The notes under the pieces were generated by a model. The model was not told the DNA's origin. It saw nothing but the letters and a program-made list of their open reading frames with translations, and searched no databases. Positions 1 through 9,132 of a stretch of 64,000 nucleotides of DNA are shown in pieces. Position 1 is the stretch's first letter. Every line of letters begins with the position of its first letter. The translations under genes were made by a program, and so were the position numbers. Source of the stretch: Acidobacteriota bacterium (GTDB lineage: Bacteria; Acidobacteriota; Terriglobia; Terriglobales; Acidobacteriaceae); the NCBI GenBank assembly GCA_003225055.1, contig QIAU01000145.1, positions 43,010-107,009 of the forward strand, given 5' to 3'.

Positions 1-23
1 GGAATGGCGCTAAAAAAGCTGAC

Positions 24-188
24 TTAGGTGGGGTCGGTGGTGGCTTCGTCGACCAGCATGACCGGAATATTGTCCTTGATGGGGTAGACTCGCCGACACT
101 GGCCGCACTTCAGGCTCTCGCCCTTCACTATCAGCGGCTTTTTGCAGACTGGGCAGACCAGGATTTCCAGTAGTTCCTTGTCAATCAT
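24..188 (-). CDS. Trm112 family small zinc-ribbon protein
   Basis: A 54-residue protein with the family's layout: an N-terminal [15 protein letters not shown] block, a second CxxC (CGQC) about 17 residues on, then [11 protein letters not shown]. The two CxxC pairs should bind one zinc. Trm112 proteins partner and stabilise methyltransferases in eukaryotes and archaea; the bacterial YcaR-type role is poorly defined, so the partner is unknown. I chose the ATG at 188. A GTG at 230 would add 14 residues of atypical arginine-rich sequence. It stands alone at the window edge, divergent from folD. Confidence 0.85.
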   Translation of the reverse strand: MIDKELLEILVCPVCKKPLIVKGESLKCGQCRRVYPIKDNIPVMLVDEATTDPT

Positions 189-421
189 CTCCGAGATTCT
201 ACGCCTAAAAACCTTAGCTGGGAAAAACACCGCTGCTCAAGGCCGGGGCGCGGGTGGAATTGGGAAAAATGTGCGCTGCGCAGGGTGCAAATTCGTCAAT
301 TGGGGAATTGAGCCCCAGCGCTAGGTGCTTTTCTCATTTCGTGACGGGGTGTCTCAAGCAGTCTCAGCCCAGCTTGCGCTAAAATCGTCCACTCGATTGT
401 TCCTGGTTCCAACGAGGCCGG

Positions 422-1363
422 ATGCCCGCCATTATCCTGGACGGCAAGAAAATCGCTGCCGAAATCCGAGCGGAAGTTACGGTGGAAATCCAGGGGCTGC
501 GCGCGGCAGGCGTACGGCCCGGCTTAGCCGTGGTGCTGGTGGGAAGCAACCCGGCCTCGGCGGTTTATGTTCGACAAAAAGTAAAGGCGTGTGAAGAGAT
601 CGGCATTCACAGCGAAACCCATGCGCCTCCCCAGGCAGTCTCGAATCGAGACTTGGTGGCTTTAATAAATCAGTTAAACCAGCGCGACGAGATTGATGGA
701 ATTCTCGTGCAGCTGCCGTTGCCTTCTCAGGTGGACATGAAGCAGGTGCTGATTACCATTGATCCGGCGAAGGATGTAGACGGCTTTCATCCTATGAACG
801 TGGGTTTCCTGTCGACGCAACTGCCGGGGCTGGTGCCCTGTACTCCCGCGGGGATCCTTGAGATTCTCAAGCGCAGCCGTATCCCGATTGCCGGACAGGA
901 GGCGGTGGTGGTAGGACGCAGCCAAATCGTGGGAAAACCCACCGCGATGCTGTTGCTCAACAACAACGCGACCGTGACGGTCTGCCATTCCAAGACGCGC
1001 AATCTCGCTTCTATCTGTCGGCGGGCCGACATTCTGGTGGTCGCCGTCGGACGCGCCGGCATGATCACTCAGGAATACGTCAAACCCGGGGCGTCGGTCA
1101 TTGATGTAGGGGCGAACCAGGTTACCGACCGCAGGGAATTCGACAAGTTCTTTCGAGGAAATAAGAAGCGGGAACACAGTTTCACCAAGAACGGCAGCAC
1201 GTTAATGGGGGATGTGCACCCTCGAGTGGTAGAAGTGGCCGGCGCTATTACTCCCGTGCCAGGAGGGGTCGGGCCCTTAACGATTGCCATGCTGATGGTC
1301 AACACCGTCAAGGCGGCGAACCTGCGGCGAGGGGCAGGAATTCAGGAGCTGTCCAAAGTTTGA
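422..1363 (+). CDS. folD: FolD bifunctional methylene-THF dehydrogenase/cyclohydrolase
   Basis: 313 residues, slightly longer than the usual ~285-300. FolD oxidises 5,10-methylene-THF to methenyl-THF with NADP+ and hydrolyses it to 10-formyl-THF, supplying purine and formyl-Met synthesis in the cytoplasm. The catalytic YxxxK is visible (Y49, K53), followed by DGILVQLPLP, the PCTPAGI substrate loop, the Rossmann segment VVGRSQIVGKP and the C-terminal PVPGGVGPLT signature. The region around residues 235-255 (RREFDKFFRGNKKREH) looks like an inserted charged loop and accounts for the extra length. coaE and an HtrA protease follow on the same strand. Confidence 0.97.
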   Translation: MPAIILDGKKIAAEIRAEVTVEIQGLRAAGVRPGLAVVLVGSNPASAVYVRQKVKACEEIGIHSETHAPPQAVSNRDLVALINQLNQRDEIDGILVQLPLPSQVDMKQVLITIDPAKDVDGFHPMNVGFLSTQLPGLVPCTPAGILEILKRSRIPIAGQEAVVVGRSQIVGKPTAMLLLNNNATVTVCHSKTRNLASICRRADILVVAVGRAGMITQEYVKPGASVIDVGANQVTDRREFDKFFRGNKKREHSFTKNGSTLMGDVHPRVVEVAGAITPVPGGVGPLTIAMLMVNTVKAANLRRGAGIQELSKV

Positions 1364-1476
1364 TGTCCTCGCCGACGGCGCCGCGCAAGGATTTTCAATC
1401 TATCGCAACTTGACCATTCATTTGGCAATTGGAAATTGGCAATCGGGGAGCGGACAATCCAAGCTATGAGGAAGCC

Positions 1477-2121
1477 TTGCTGAAAGTTGGGCTGACGGGT
1501 GGGATTGCTTCCGGCAAGTCCGTGGTGGGCGAGATGTTCCAAGCCCTGGGGGCTCACGTTGTACAGGCCGACCAGATCGCGCACCAGCTGCTCGAACCCG
1601 GGGAAGCGGTCTACGGCGAAGTAGTTCGCCACTTCGGGGCGGGAATCTTGAATGGCGACGGCACGGTGAATCGGGCCAAGCTGGCGGAAGCGGCATTCGG
1701 CTCGCCTAACGGGAAGGTCCCTTCGCGCGTCCAACAGTTGAACCGGATCGTCCATCCCGCCGTAATCCAACGACAGGAGGAATGGATGGAAGCCGAGGGC
1801 AGGAAAGATCCGCACGGAATCGCGATGGTGGAAGCGGCCTTGATTCTCGAGGCCGGAGCCGGCAAGCGCTTCGACCGCCTGGTGGTCGTCACTTGTCGGC
1901 CGGAGCAGAGGGCTCAGCACTGGGCGAGCCGACTTGGAGTCGATGAAGACACTGCCCGGCAAGAAGTCACGCGACGCATGGCGGCGCAGCTGCCGGATGA
2001 AGAAAAAATCAAAGCGGCCGATTTTGTGATAGATAACTCCGGTTCACTGGATGAAACTCGCCGCCAGGTCGCGACGGTGTATTCCAAGCTTCGTCAGGAA
2101 GCAGAGAGGACTGGGACCTGA
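1477..2121 (+). CDS. coaE: Dephospho-CoA kinase
   Basis: Last step of CoA synthesis: ATP-dependent phosphorylation of the 3'-hydroxyl of dephospho-CoA. The Walker A loop GLTGGIASGKS lies at the N-terminus, followed by DQIAHQLL and the conserved NRIVHPAV segment, as in the family. I place the start at a TTG at 1477, preceded by GAGGAA about 3 bases away, because the P-loop must sit within the first few residues. A TTG at 1429 would add 16 residues derived from repetitive intergenic sequence. The resulting 214 residues fit the family. The C-terminal half keeps the lid and substrate regions, so the gene looks intact. Confidence 0.93.
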   Translation: MLKVGLTGGIASGKSVVGEMFQALGAHVVQADQIAHQLLEPGEAVYGEVVRHFGAGILNGDGTVNRAKLAEAAFGSPNGKVPSRVQQLNRIVHPAVIQRQEEWMEAEGRKDPHGIAMVEAALILEAGAGKRFDRLVVVTCRPEQRAQHWASRLGVDEDTARQEVTRRMAAQLPDEEKIKAADFVIDNSGSLDETRRQVATVYSKLRQEAERTGT

Positions 2122-2164
2122 GACCCGACAACCGAAAACTGAGAACTGGGAACCGAGAACTGCC

Positions 2165-3304
2165 ATGAGACTAATACGACCAATCCTAATTGCTGTGGTG
2201 CTGGCGGGAGCCTTCTTTTACTTCACGACTTACCGGCCAAACGGGTTCCAGGCTGTTGAGTGGTTTGGGCGTCCCCACAAGGTCCAGATTACCGAGGCTG
2301 CGAGCAACGAAGCGCTCGATAGCGAAGAACAGAACAACATTAGCGTCTATCGCAAGAACATCCCCGCGGTAGTTAATATCACCTCGCGAGCCGTGACTTT
2401 TGATTTCTTTTACGGGCTGGTTCCGCAGGAAGGCCAAGGGTCGGGGTTCGTTATCGACAAGGAAGGCCACATCCTGACCAACTATCACGTTATTGCCGAC
2501 GCGCAGCGCGTCGAGGTCACCCTCCACAATCGCAAGAAGTATCGCGCGAAAGTGGTGGGTACAGACCGTTCGCACGATCTGGCCATCGTTCAGATTGAGG
2601 CTCCCAATCTGACCTCGGCGGTGCTGGGCGACTCGCGCAATCTCCAAGTCGGACAGAAGGTCTATGCGATCGGTAACCCGTTTGGGTTGAGCGGGACCCT
2701 CACCACAGGAATTGTGAGTTCGATTCGTTCCGTGCGGGAGCCGGATGGCATGACGATTGACGAGGCTATCCAGACCGACGCGGCCATCAATCCCGGCAAT
2801 TCCGGTGGTCCCTTGATGAATTCGCACGGGGAAGTGATTGGGATTAATACCATGATCGCTTCCAGCGTGGGCCAAAGCGCCGGAATCGGCTTTGCCATTC
2901 CCATCAATACTGCCAAGGCCGTGCTCAGTGACCTGGTCACGCTGGGGCGGGTGCGGCGCCCGGCCCTGGGAGTCCGAACCATCCCCATCGATCCGGAACT
3001 GGCGAATGAGATGGGCCTTGCCGCCGACTATGGGCTGCTGATTGTGCAGGTCGTGCCCGGGGGAGCCGCCGAACGCGCAGGCCTGCGCGGCGGCAGCGAG
3101 CGGGCGATGTTGGGAAATATCCCGATCACGATTGGCGGCGATTTGATCACCGCCATTGACGGTCAGCGCGTCGAAGATCAACAGACTCTCTCACAAATCA
3201 TGAACAATCACCGGGCGGGAGACACGGTCCGCGTGACGGTGTATCGCGGCAAAAAGAAGATGGATGTGGATGTGACCTTGGGCGAGGCGAGAGAGCAGGT
3301 CTAG
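2165..3304 (+). CDS. Membrane-anchored HtrA/Deg serine protease
   Basis: 379 residues: an N-terminal signal anchor (about residues 5-22), a trypsin-like domain and one C-terminal PDZ domain (about 285-372). The catalytic triad is complete: H108 in TNYHVIA, D138 in SHDLAIV and S213 in GNSGGPL. The protein is expected to work in the periplasm or at the inner membrane in envelope protein quality control, as DegS/DegP relatives do. A single PDZ domain and an uncleaved anchor resemble DegS or HhoA more than DegP. I chose ATG 2165 because it starts the hydrophobic anchor directly; the frame is open further upstream but has poor composition there. Confidence 0.92.
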   Translation: MRLIRPILIAVVLAGAFFYFTTYRPNGFQAVEWFGRPHKVQITEAASNEALDSEEQNNISVYRKNIPAVVNITSRAVTFDFFYGLVPQEGQGSGFVIDKEGHILTNYHVIADAQRVEVTLHNRKKYRAKVVGTDRSHDLAIVQIEAPNLTSAVLGDSRNLQVGQKVYAIGNPFGLSGTLTTGIVSSIRSVREPDGMTIDEAIQTDAAINPGNSGGPLMNSHGEVIGINTMIASSVGQSAGIGFAIPINTAKAVLSDLVTLGRVRRPALGVRTIPIDPELANEMGLAADYGLLIVQVVPGGAAERAGLRGGSERAMLGNIPITIGGDLITAIDGQRVEDQQTLSQIMNNHRAGDTVRVTVYRGKKKMDVDVTLGEAREQV

Positions 3305-3312
3305 GAAAATAG

Positions 3313-3335
3313 GTAATTGTGTAATTGTGTAATTG
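3313..3335. repeat. Tandem 8-bp repeat GTAATTGT
   Basis: Nearly three copies of GTAATTGT directly after the HtrA stop codon. Related low-complexity phrases occur at about 1417-1440 (GGCAATTGGAAATTGGCAAT) and 2130-2162 (repeats of GAACTGGGAA-like units), so the junctions of this gene cluster carry a recurring class of simple repeats. No coding potential. Confidence 0.8.
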
Positions 3336-3383
3336 AACCGGCCGGTGTGACCTCGCTGCTCTCGGCCGTGAACTGCTTTTTTG

Positions 3384-3752
3384 ATGGATGTGGACTCAAT
3401 TCGACGGTACTGCCTTTCGTTTCCCCACACCAAGGAAAAGCTTCAGTGGGGCGAGACCCTATGCTTCAAGGTGGGCGAGAAGATCTTCACCCTGTTGAGC
3501 CTCGACGTCGGCTCCGAAACGCGGCTGTCGCTCAAATGTGCCCCGGAGCGCTTTGCGGAACTGATTGAACTGGAAGGCGTGCGCCCAGCGCCCTATGTTG
3601 GCCGGTACCACTGGGTCGCTCTGGAGCAACTGGATTCCTTGCCTGATCAGCAGATTCGGGAACTCATTGCGGCCTCTTACGAGGTGGTGGCGGCGAAGGC
3701 AAAAATCATTCGCCGCCGAGATCGCAGAGCACGCCGAGCCAAAAAGACGTAA
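3384..3752 (+). CDS. MmcQ/YjbR family protein
   Basis: 122 residues from the ATG at 3384. The family pattern is present: an N-terminal DSIRRYCLSFP helix, then KLQWGETLCFKVGEKIF, LSLKCAPERFAEL and YHWVALEQLDSLPDQQIRELI, ending in a helix with SYEVVAAK. MmcQ/YjbR proteins have a CyaY-like fold with a suggested DNA-binding role; the biochemical function is unknown. The last ~14 residues (RRRDRRARRAKKT) come from a GC-rich dispersed repeat that has run into the 3' end of the gene, so that arginine-rich tail is probably not an ancestral part of the protein. Confidence 0.85.
   Translation: MDVDSIRRYCLSFPHTKEKLQWGETLCFKVGEKIFTLLSLDVGSETRLSLKCAPERFAELIELEGVRPAPYVGRYHWVALEQLDSLPDQQIRELIAASYEVVAAKAKIIRRRDRRARRAKKT
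3711..3738. repeat. Dispersed CGCMGAG-module repeat inside a gene end
   Basis: Three modules, CCGCCGAG, CGCAGAG and CGCCGAG, separated by two bases each (9-base period). The same modules recur at 6475-6529 and 7897-8072. Here the repeat encodes the C-terminal arginines of the YjbR-like protein. Confidence 0.7.
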
Positions 3753-3922
3753 GCCACCGCCGCCCCTGGCGGTCGGGCCGAGCGCCAGTTCGCCCGTCCA
3801 GCTTCTCTATTTGACTGTCCCTGCTGCGCTGGGCTAGCCTCAGAAGTCTGTCCAAGGCCTTGGCTTTCGAGCCTGAATATATATATGGACGGGGTGCTTC
3901 GTCCCTCCCCATTTCTGAGTTC

Positions 3923-5653
3923 ATGCGAAACCATCGCAAGTTCCTGATCTGGCTGCTCTTTGCGGCTCTGCTGGCGAGTGTGCCCGCTACCTGGGCGGCG
4001 GCTATGCGGCCGGTACACGCCCCGCATGCCATGGTGGCCAGTGTTCACGAACTGGCTTCCCGGGCGGGCTTGGAGATGATGCGGGCGGGAGGCAATGCGG
4101 TGGATGCTGCTGTGGCTGCCGGATTTGCGCTGGCTGTCGTCCATCCTCAGGCGGGAAACCTTGGCGGCGGGGGGTTCATGCTCCTCCGCCTTGCCGACGG
4201 GAATACGCACTTCATCGACTATCGCGAAAAAGCTCCTGCCCGGGCAAGCGCTGATATGTATCTCGACCTCCAGGGCAATGTAATCCCAAAGGTGAGCTTA
4301 GTAGGCTTCAAAGCAATTGGTGTACCGGGCTCGGTCGCCGGAATGGTCTATGCCGAAAAGAAATATGGCAAGCTCACGCTCGAGCGGGTGATGGCCCCTG
4401 CCATCCGGCTGGCGCGCGATGGCTTTTTCTTGGCCTGGGAGGACGCGCAGGACCTTCACGATGAGGACCTCGCCAAGTTTCCAGAATCACGCCGCATCTT
4501 TCAGCGGAACGGGAACTACTACGAGGCGGGTGAGGTCTTTCGCCAACCCGACCTGGCTCAAACCCTGGAGCGGATTGAGAAGAATCCCGATGACTTTTAT
4601 CACGGGGCCATGGCGAAGGAGATTGCCGTCGCGATTCAAAAGGGAGGGGGCCTGATTGCCGCCGAAGACCTCGCCAACTACGAAGTAAAGGAGCGCGAGC
4701 CGATCCGGGGCAGCTATCGGGAATATGACATCATCAGCGCGCCGCCTCCTTCTTCGGGCGGGGTTGCCTTGATGGAGATCCTGAACATCCTCGAAGGTTA
4801 CGATCTGAGCAAATATGGAAACCGCTCGGCGGCGGCCATTCATCTCATTTCCGAAGCCTTCCGAAGGGCGTTTTTCGACCGCGCCGAGTTCCTGGGAGAT
4901 CCTGACTTTTCGAAGATTCCGGTGGCCCAGCTTATCGACAAAAAGTATGGCGTGGCCTGGCGCGAGTCGATCAACCCGGAGCGAGCCAGCCTGAGCAAAG
5001 ATCTGAAGCGGCCGGTAATCTTCAACGAACTGGAGCGCTACGCAAAGCTGAATCTTCAACCGTGGAGCGGGCCCGAGCCGGAGAACACGACTCATTATTC
5101 AGTGATTGATCCTGAAGGAAACGCGGTTGCGGTCACGACCACTTTGAATGACAGCTTCGGCTCGCGGGTCACAGCCTTGGGCTTTCTTCTCAATGATGAA
5201 ATGGACGATTTCTCTTCCAAGCAGGGAGTACCCAACGCTTATGGTTTAATCCAGGGAGCGGCGAATGCGATTGGGCCGGGCAAGCGGCCTTTGTCGGCGA
5301 TGACGCCCACGATCGTCCTGAAAGACGGCAAGCTGTTCCTGGTTCTGGGGTCTCCGGGCGGCCCTACCATTATTACTACGGTGGCCAACATCTTGATCGG
5401 CGTCGTGGATTTTGGGCTGGACATCCAGGAGGCGGTGAACGCGCCGCGCTTCCACCACCAGTGGCTTCCGGACATTCTTTTATTAGAAGACCAGATCTCG
5501 CCCGACACCAGACGCCTGCTCGAGGCTAAGGGACACAAGCTGGTGGTAAGACATCTGTGGGGAGACGGCGAGTGTATTCGGGTGGACTTGAATACTGGCG
5601 AGCGGCTGGGCGCCAGCGATGGACGCAATAACGGAAAGGCGGTCGGCTACTAA
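3923..5653 (+). CDS. ggt: Gamma-glutamyltransferase
   Basis: 576-residue Ntn-hydrolase precursor that hydrolyses or transfers the gamma-glutamyl group of glutathione. A signal peptide is clear (MRNHRKFLIWLLFAALLASVPATWAAA), so the enzyme is periplasmic. The signature GGNAVDAAVAAGFALAVVHP and GNLGGGGFML lies near the N-terminus. The autoprocessing threonine is in ENTTHYSVIDPEGNAV at the junction of large and small subunits, and the C-terminal PLSAMTPTIV and GSPGGPTIITTV glycine-rich blocks are intact. I chose the ATG at 3923 because the signal peptide begins there. The stop overlaps the start of the next gene (TAATG), implying translational coupling. Confidence 0.96.
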   Translation: MRNHRKFLIWLLFAALLASVPATWAAAMRPVHAPHAMVASVHELASRAGLEMMRAGGNAVDAAVAAGFALAVVHPQAGNLGGGGFMLLRLADGNTHFIDYREKAPARASADMYLDLQGNVIPKVSLVGFKAIGVPGSVAGMVYAEKKYGKLTLERVMAPAIRLARDGFFLAWEDAQDLHDEDLAKFPESRRIFQRNGNYYEAGEVFRQPDLAQTLERIEKNPDDFYHGAMAKEIAVAIQKGGGLIAAEDLANYEVKEREPIRGSYREYDIISAPPPSSGGVALMEILNILEGYDLSKYGNRSAAAIHLISEAFRRAFFDRAEFLGDPDFSKIPVAQLIDKKYGVAWRESINPERASLSKDLKRPVIFNELERYAKLNLQPWSGPEPENTTHYSVIDPEGNAVAVTTTLNDSFGSRVTALGFLLNDEMDDFSSKQGVPNAYGLIQGAANAIGPGKRPLSAMTPTIVLKDGKLFLVLGSPGGPTIITTVANILIGVVDFGLDIQEAVNAPRFHHQWLPDILLLEDQISPDTRRLLEAKGHKLVVRHLWGDGECIRVDLNTGERLGASDGRNNGKAVGY

Positions 5654-6474
5654 TGTTGCGGGCGATGTCGACTTACGTTTATGTGAAAGAGCGGTTGCAT
5701 CCTGGGTTGCTGGATGGGCTGGCACGCGGCGGTGCGCAGGCCGTCGAAATTTTTGCGGCGCGCCAGCACCTGGACTATGCCAACCGCAAACAGCATGTGC
5801 GCGAAATTGCCGAGTGGTTCCGCACCAGCGGAGTGCCGCTGCACTCGGTGCATTCGCCCATGTTCGCCGATTATGAGTGGGGACGCACCGGGGCTCCGCC
5901 CATCAACGTGACCTCCACCGACCGGGCAGCCCGCATCGAAGCCATGGACGAGATCAAGCGGGCGCTGGAGATTGCCGAACAGATTCCCTTTCGCTACCTG
6001 GTGCAGCATTTGGGAACTGGCAACGAAGGCTTTGACGATCGCAAATTTGAAGCGGCTATGACTTCAATCGAGCACCTGCGGGCTTTTGCCAAACCGTTGG
6101 GAGTACGCATCTTGCTGGAGAACATTCCCAACGAGATGTCGACGCCCGACAGGCTGGTGGGGTTCATTCAGACGTCCCATTTTGATGACGTCGGTGTGTG
6201 CTTCGATATCGGGCATGCGCACATCATGAGCAATGTGGCGGAGGCGTTTGAGATTCTGAAAGACCACATCCGGTCTACTCACTTGCATGACAACGCCAAG
6301 GATAAAGACTCCCACCTTTGGCCCGGCAAGGGGAGCATTAATTGGACCGAAGCCATGCAGATGCTGCGGTCGGCTCCGCATACTCCGCCCATGCTGCTGG
6401 AAATCGAGGCGGATGAGAAAGTCAATCCCATCGAGCGCATGGGGGATGCTTTCGCTAGCTTGGAAAAGAATTGA
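5653..6474 (+). CDS. Sugar phosphate isomerase/epimerase-like TIM-barrel protein
   Basis: 273 residues of the AP-endonuclease-2-like TIM-barrel superfamily. Metal-ligand type motifs are visible in order: HSVHSPMF, LVQHLGTG, ILLENIPNE, CFDIGHAHI, STHLHDN and LLEIEAD. These match the divalent-metal site of xylose-isomerase-like epimerases. The substrate cannot be deduced. It is read directly after ggt with a one-base stop/start overlap, so both are probably made from one transcript, but no shared pathway is evident. Confidence 0.85.
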   Translation: MLRAMSTYVYVKERLHPGLLDGLARGGAQAVEIFAARQHLDYANRKQHVREIAEWFRTSGVPLHSVHSPMFADYEWGRTGAPPINVTSTDRAARIEAMDEIKRALEIAEQIPFRYLVQHLGTGNEGFDDRKFEAAMTSIEHLRAFAKPLGVRILLENIPNEMSTPDRLVGFIQTSHFDDVGVCFDIGHAHIMSNVAEAFEILKDHIRSTHLHDNAKDKDSHLWPGKGSINWTEAMQMLRSAPHTPPMLLEIEADEKVNPIERMGDAFASLEKN

Positions 6475-6529
6475 CCGCCGAGTGCGCCGGGCCGAACGCT
6501 TTCCTCGGCGCTCTCGGCGTGCTCGGCGG
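6475..6529. repeat. Inverted pair of CGCMGAG-module repeats
   Basis: CCGCCGAG at 6475-6482 faces its complement CTCGGCGG at 6522-6529, with further modules (GCGCCGGG, CTCGGCG twice) between them. The arms can fold into a strong hairpin right after the TIM-barrel gene's stop and before asnS. It could act as a terminator or mRNA stabiliser, though only a weak T-run (TTTTTAATTT) follows. Confidence 0.65.
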
Positions 6530-6546
6530 CAAATGGTTTTTAATTT

Positions 6547-7890
6547 ATGGACTCAACCACAACGACGCAAGCACCGATCACAACCATAGCCGAAGTGGGG
6601 CGACACGAAGGCGAGACCGTCACGCTTCGTGGTTGGCTCTACAATTTGCGCGAGAGCGGCAAGCTGCTCTTTCCGATTTTTCGCGACGGCTCCGGATTAA
6701 TTCAGGGAGTCGTTGCGAAGAACGCTGTGTCGCCGGAAATCTTTGATGCGGTCAAGGGTCTGACCCAGGAGTCGAGCGTCATCGTCGGGGGCAAGGTGCG
6801 GGCTGACAAACGTGCACCCGGCGGATATGAACTCGACGTCGGCAATGTGCAAGTCTTACAGCGGGTATCGGAAGCAGATCCTTATCCCATTACTCCCAAA
6901 GAGCATGGCGTCGATTTTCTGATGGAGCACCGCCATTTGTGGCTGCGTTCTCCGCGGCAGGCCGCGATCCTGCGGGTGCGAGCAGAGATTATCAAGGCGG
7001 CGCGCGGCTTCTTCGATGAGCGCGGATTTACCTTGACCGATCCTCCCATTCTGACTCCGGCAGCTTGCGAAGGAACCACTACACTTTTTCCCGTCGACTA
7101 CTTCGAAGAACAGGCCTACCTCACCCAGTCAGGACAGCTTTACATCGAAGCTACGGCGATGGCTCTGGGCAAGGTGTATTCGTTTGGTCCGACATTTCGC
7201 GCGGAGAAATCCAAGACCCGGCGCCACCTGACCGAGTTCTGGATGGTCGAACCGGAAGTCGCCTACGCGACCCTGGACGACCTTATGGACCTCGCCGAGG
7301 GACTCATTTCGTTTCTCGTGAAGCGCTGCCTGGAGCGGCGGCGCGCCGATCTGGAAATCATCGGACGGGATGTTTCGAAGCTGGAGAAAATTGCCCCGCC
7401 TTTTCCGCGAATCACGTACGACGATGCTGTGAAGATGCTGCAGGAAGGGCACGCCAAGGGAGCCGTCGAGAACCGATTCGAATGGGGTGGCGATTTAGGG
7501 TCGCCCGATGAGACTTATCTTTCCTCCCAGTTCGAAAAGCCCGTTATGGTGCACCGCTATCCGGCCACCGTGAAGGCGTTCTACATGGAGCCTGATCCGC
7601 GACGGCCCGAGTTGGCCCTATGCGTGGACGTGCTCGCGCCCGAAGGCTACGGCGAGATTATCGGGGGATCACAACGTATGGCGTCGTATGACCTTCTGGT
7701 AAAACGTATCCGCGAACATAATTTGCCGGAGTCAGCATTTAAGTGGTATCTCGACTTGCGCAAGTACGGTAGCGTGCCGCATGGCGGCTTCGGCATGGGC
7801 ATCGAGCGAGCCGTAGCCTGGATCTGCGGATTGGAGCATGTACGGGAGACGATTCCTTTCCCGCGGATGCTGCATCGGTTGTATCCATAG
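6547..7890 (+). CDS. asnS: Asparaginyl-tRNA synthetase
   Basis: 447-residue class IIb synthetase that charges tRNA-Asn. The N-terminal OB-fold anticodon domain covers about residues 15-115 ([24 protein letters not shown]). Class II motif 2 is [25 protein letters not shown] and motif 3 is [15 protein letters not shown]. The C-terminal IPFPR and the lack of an aspartyl-type GAD insertion favour AsnRS over AspRS. Length is slightly below the E. coli enzyme (466). Confidence 0.96.
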   Translation: MDSTTTTQAPITTIAEVGRHEGETVTLRGWLYNLRESGKLLFPIFRDGSGLIQGVVAKNAVSPEIFDAVKGLTQESSVIVGGKVRADKRAPGGYELDVGNVQVLQRVSEADPYPITPKEHGVDFLMEHRHLWLRSPRQAAILRVRAEIIKAARGFFDERGFTLTDPPILTPAACEGTTTLFPVDYFEEQAYLTQSGQLYIEATAMALGKVYSFGPTFRAEKSKTRRHLTEFWMVEPEVAYATLDDLMDLAEGLISFLVKRCLERRRADLEIIGRDVSKLEKIAPPFPRITYDDAVKMLQEGHAKGAVENRFEWGGDLGSPDETYLSSQFEKPVMVHRYPATVKAFYMEPDPRRPELALCVDVLAPEGYGEIIGGSQRMASYDLLVKRIREHNLPESAFKWYLDLRKYGSVPHGGFGMGIERAVAWICGLEHVRETIPFPRMLHRLYP

Positions 7891-7896
7891 AGAATA

Positions 7897-8072
7897 TTTA
7901 ACCGCAGGGTTCGCTGAGTTCGCAGAGAAGAATTCGGCGGGAGCCATGAACGAGCGCGAGCGGCCGAATGCGATCATGTCTGAACTCTCATGCCTCCCTT
8001 CTGAAGCACGGAATTCTACGAATTGGGGATGAATTTCCTGACTCTGCAGTCTCCGCCAACTCTGCGATTAAA
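7897..8072. repeat. MITE-like element with 31-bp inverted arms
   Basis: The left arm (7897-7927, starting TTTAACCGCAGG) and the complement of the right arm (8042-8072, starting TTTAATCGCAGA) agree at about 23 of 31 positions, both ending in GCAGAG. The 114 bp between them contains no convincing gene. The arms are built from the same CGCMGAG modules as the other repeats here. It fills nearly all the space between asnS and the arginase gene. Confidence 0.7.
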
Positions 8073-8098
8073 AGCTTTTCGCTGGACCAGCAAACAGC

Positions 8099-9043
8099 AT
8101 GACCACCACCACCACGCCCTTCACTAGCATCAGTCCCCGGAAGATTCGTGTTATCGGCGTTCCGCTCGATTTAGGTCAATCACGTCGAGGCGTGGACATG
8201 GGCCCTTCGGCGGTGCGGGTTGCGGGACTGGAAGCGCGCCTGGAAGCGTTGGGACATGTCGTCGAAGATGCCGGCAATGTCTCGGTAGCCATCGCTGAGC
8301 AGAAAAAAGAAGGCGACCCTCGGGCAAAATATCTGAAGGAGATTACCGCCACCTGCACCAAGCACGCCGAGCTCGTGCTGAAGACTCTGGAAGCCGGCAA
8401 AGTTCCTATCGTGCTGGGTGGAGATCATTCCGTTGCGGCTGGGACTGTGGCCGGCGTGGCGGAGTTCTACCGTCGTCAGGAGCAGAAGATCGGCCTGATC
8501 TGGATCGATGCCCACAGCGATATCAACACCCCCGATTCCTCCCCCAGCGGCAACGTGCACGGCATGCCGCTGGCGGCTATCATGGGGCTCGGACCTCCGG
8601 AGCTTTCTAATATTTTTAACTTCTCACCCAAGGTGAACCCCGACAATTGTGTGCTCGTGGGTGTGCGCGATATTGATGGCATCGAGAAGGAGCACATCCG
8701 CCGGGCGGGCGTGGAAGTCTTTACCATGCGCGACATTGACGAGCGCGGAATGCGAGCGGTCATGGAAGACGCTCTGCGCATGGCGGGCCGAGGCACCGCC
8801 GGCTATCACGTGTCGCTCGATATGGACTGGATCGATCCCGAGGATGCCCCGGGCGTCGGGACACCAGTGCGTGGCGGAGCGACCTATCGGGAGGCCCACC
8901 TGGCAATGGAGATCATTGCGGATCACGGGCGGATGCTCAGCTTCGAGATCGTGGAAGTGAATCCGGTCATCGATGAGCACAACCGAACTGCAGTCTTGGC
9001 GGTCGAACTTACACTCTCAGCGTTCGGGAAGAAAATTCTGTAA
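8099..9043 (+). CDS. rocF: Arginase
   Basis: 314 residues of the ureohydrolase family; arginase splits arginine to ornithine and urea using two Mn2+. Metal-ligand motifs are complete: GGDHSVA, DAHSDINTP and SLDMDWIDP. The SGNVHGMP loop and APGVGTPVRGG segment, followed by EIVEVNP, are the arginase rather than agmatinase pattern. The second aspartate motif reads DMDWIDPED where DVDxLDP is usual; the ligands are kept. Cytoplasmic. No urease or other arginine genes are adjacent. Confidence 0.93.
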   Translation: MTTTTTPFTSISPRKIRVIGVPLDLGQSRRGVDMGPSAVRVAGLEARLEALGHVVEDAGNVSVAIAEQKKEGDPRAKYLKEITATCTKHAELVLKTLEAGKVPIVLGGDHSVAAGTVAGVAEFYRRQEQKIGLIWIDAHSDINTPDSSPSGNVHGMPLAAIMGLGPPELSNIFNFSPKVNPDNCVLVGVRDIDGIEKEHIRRAGVEVFTMRDIDERGMRAVMEDALRMAGRGTAGYHVSLDMDWIDPEDAPGVGTPVRGGATYREAHLAMEIIADHGRMLSFEIVEVNPVIDEHNRTAVLAVELTLSAFGKKIL

Positions 9044-9132
9044 ACCGCAGTGTCTGCCGGTGGTGCAGGCCCGATCTTCGCCGGCTGGGCGCCGGGATGA
9101 TGCCATGTTAGTAAGAGTTAGAGCCTGAAGGT

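Noticed and set aside
2186..3181. 331-codon minus-strand frame opposite the HtrA gene
   Set aside because: The plus-strand protease has a full catalytic triad and PDZ domain; the antisense frame is a GC-bias shadow.
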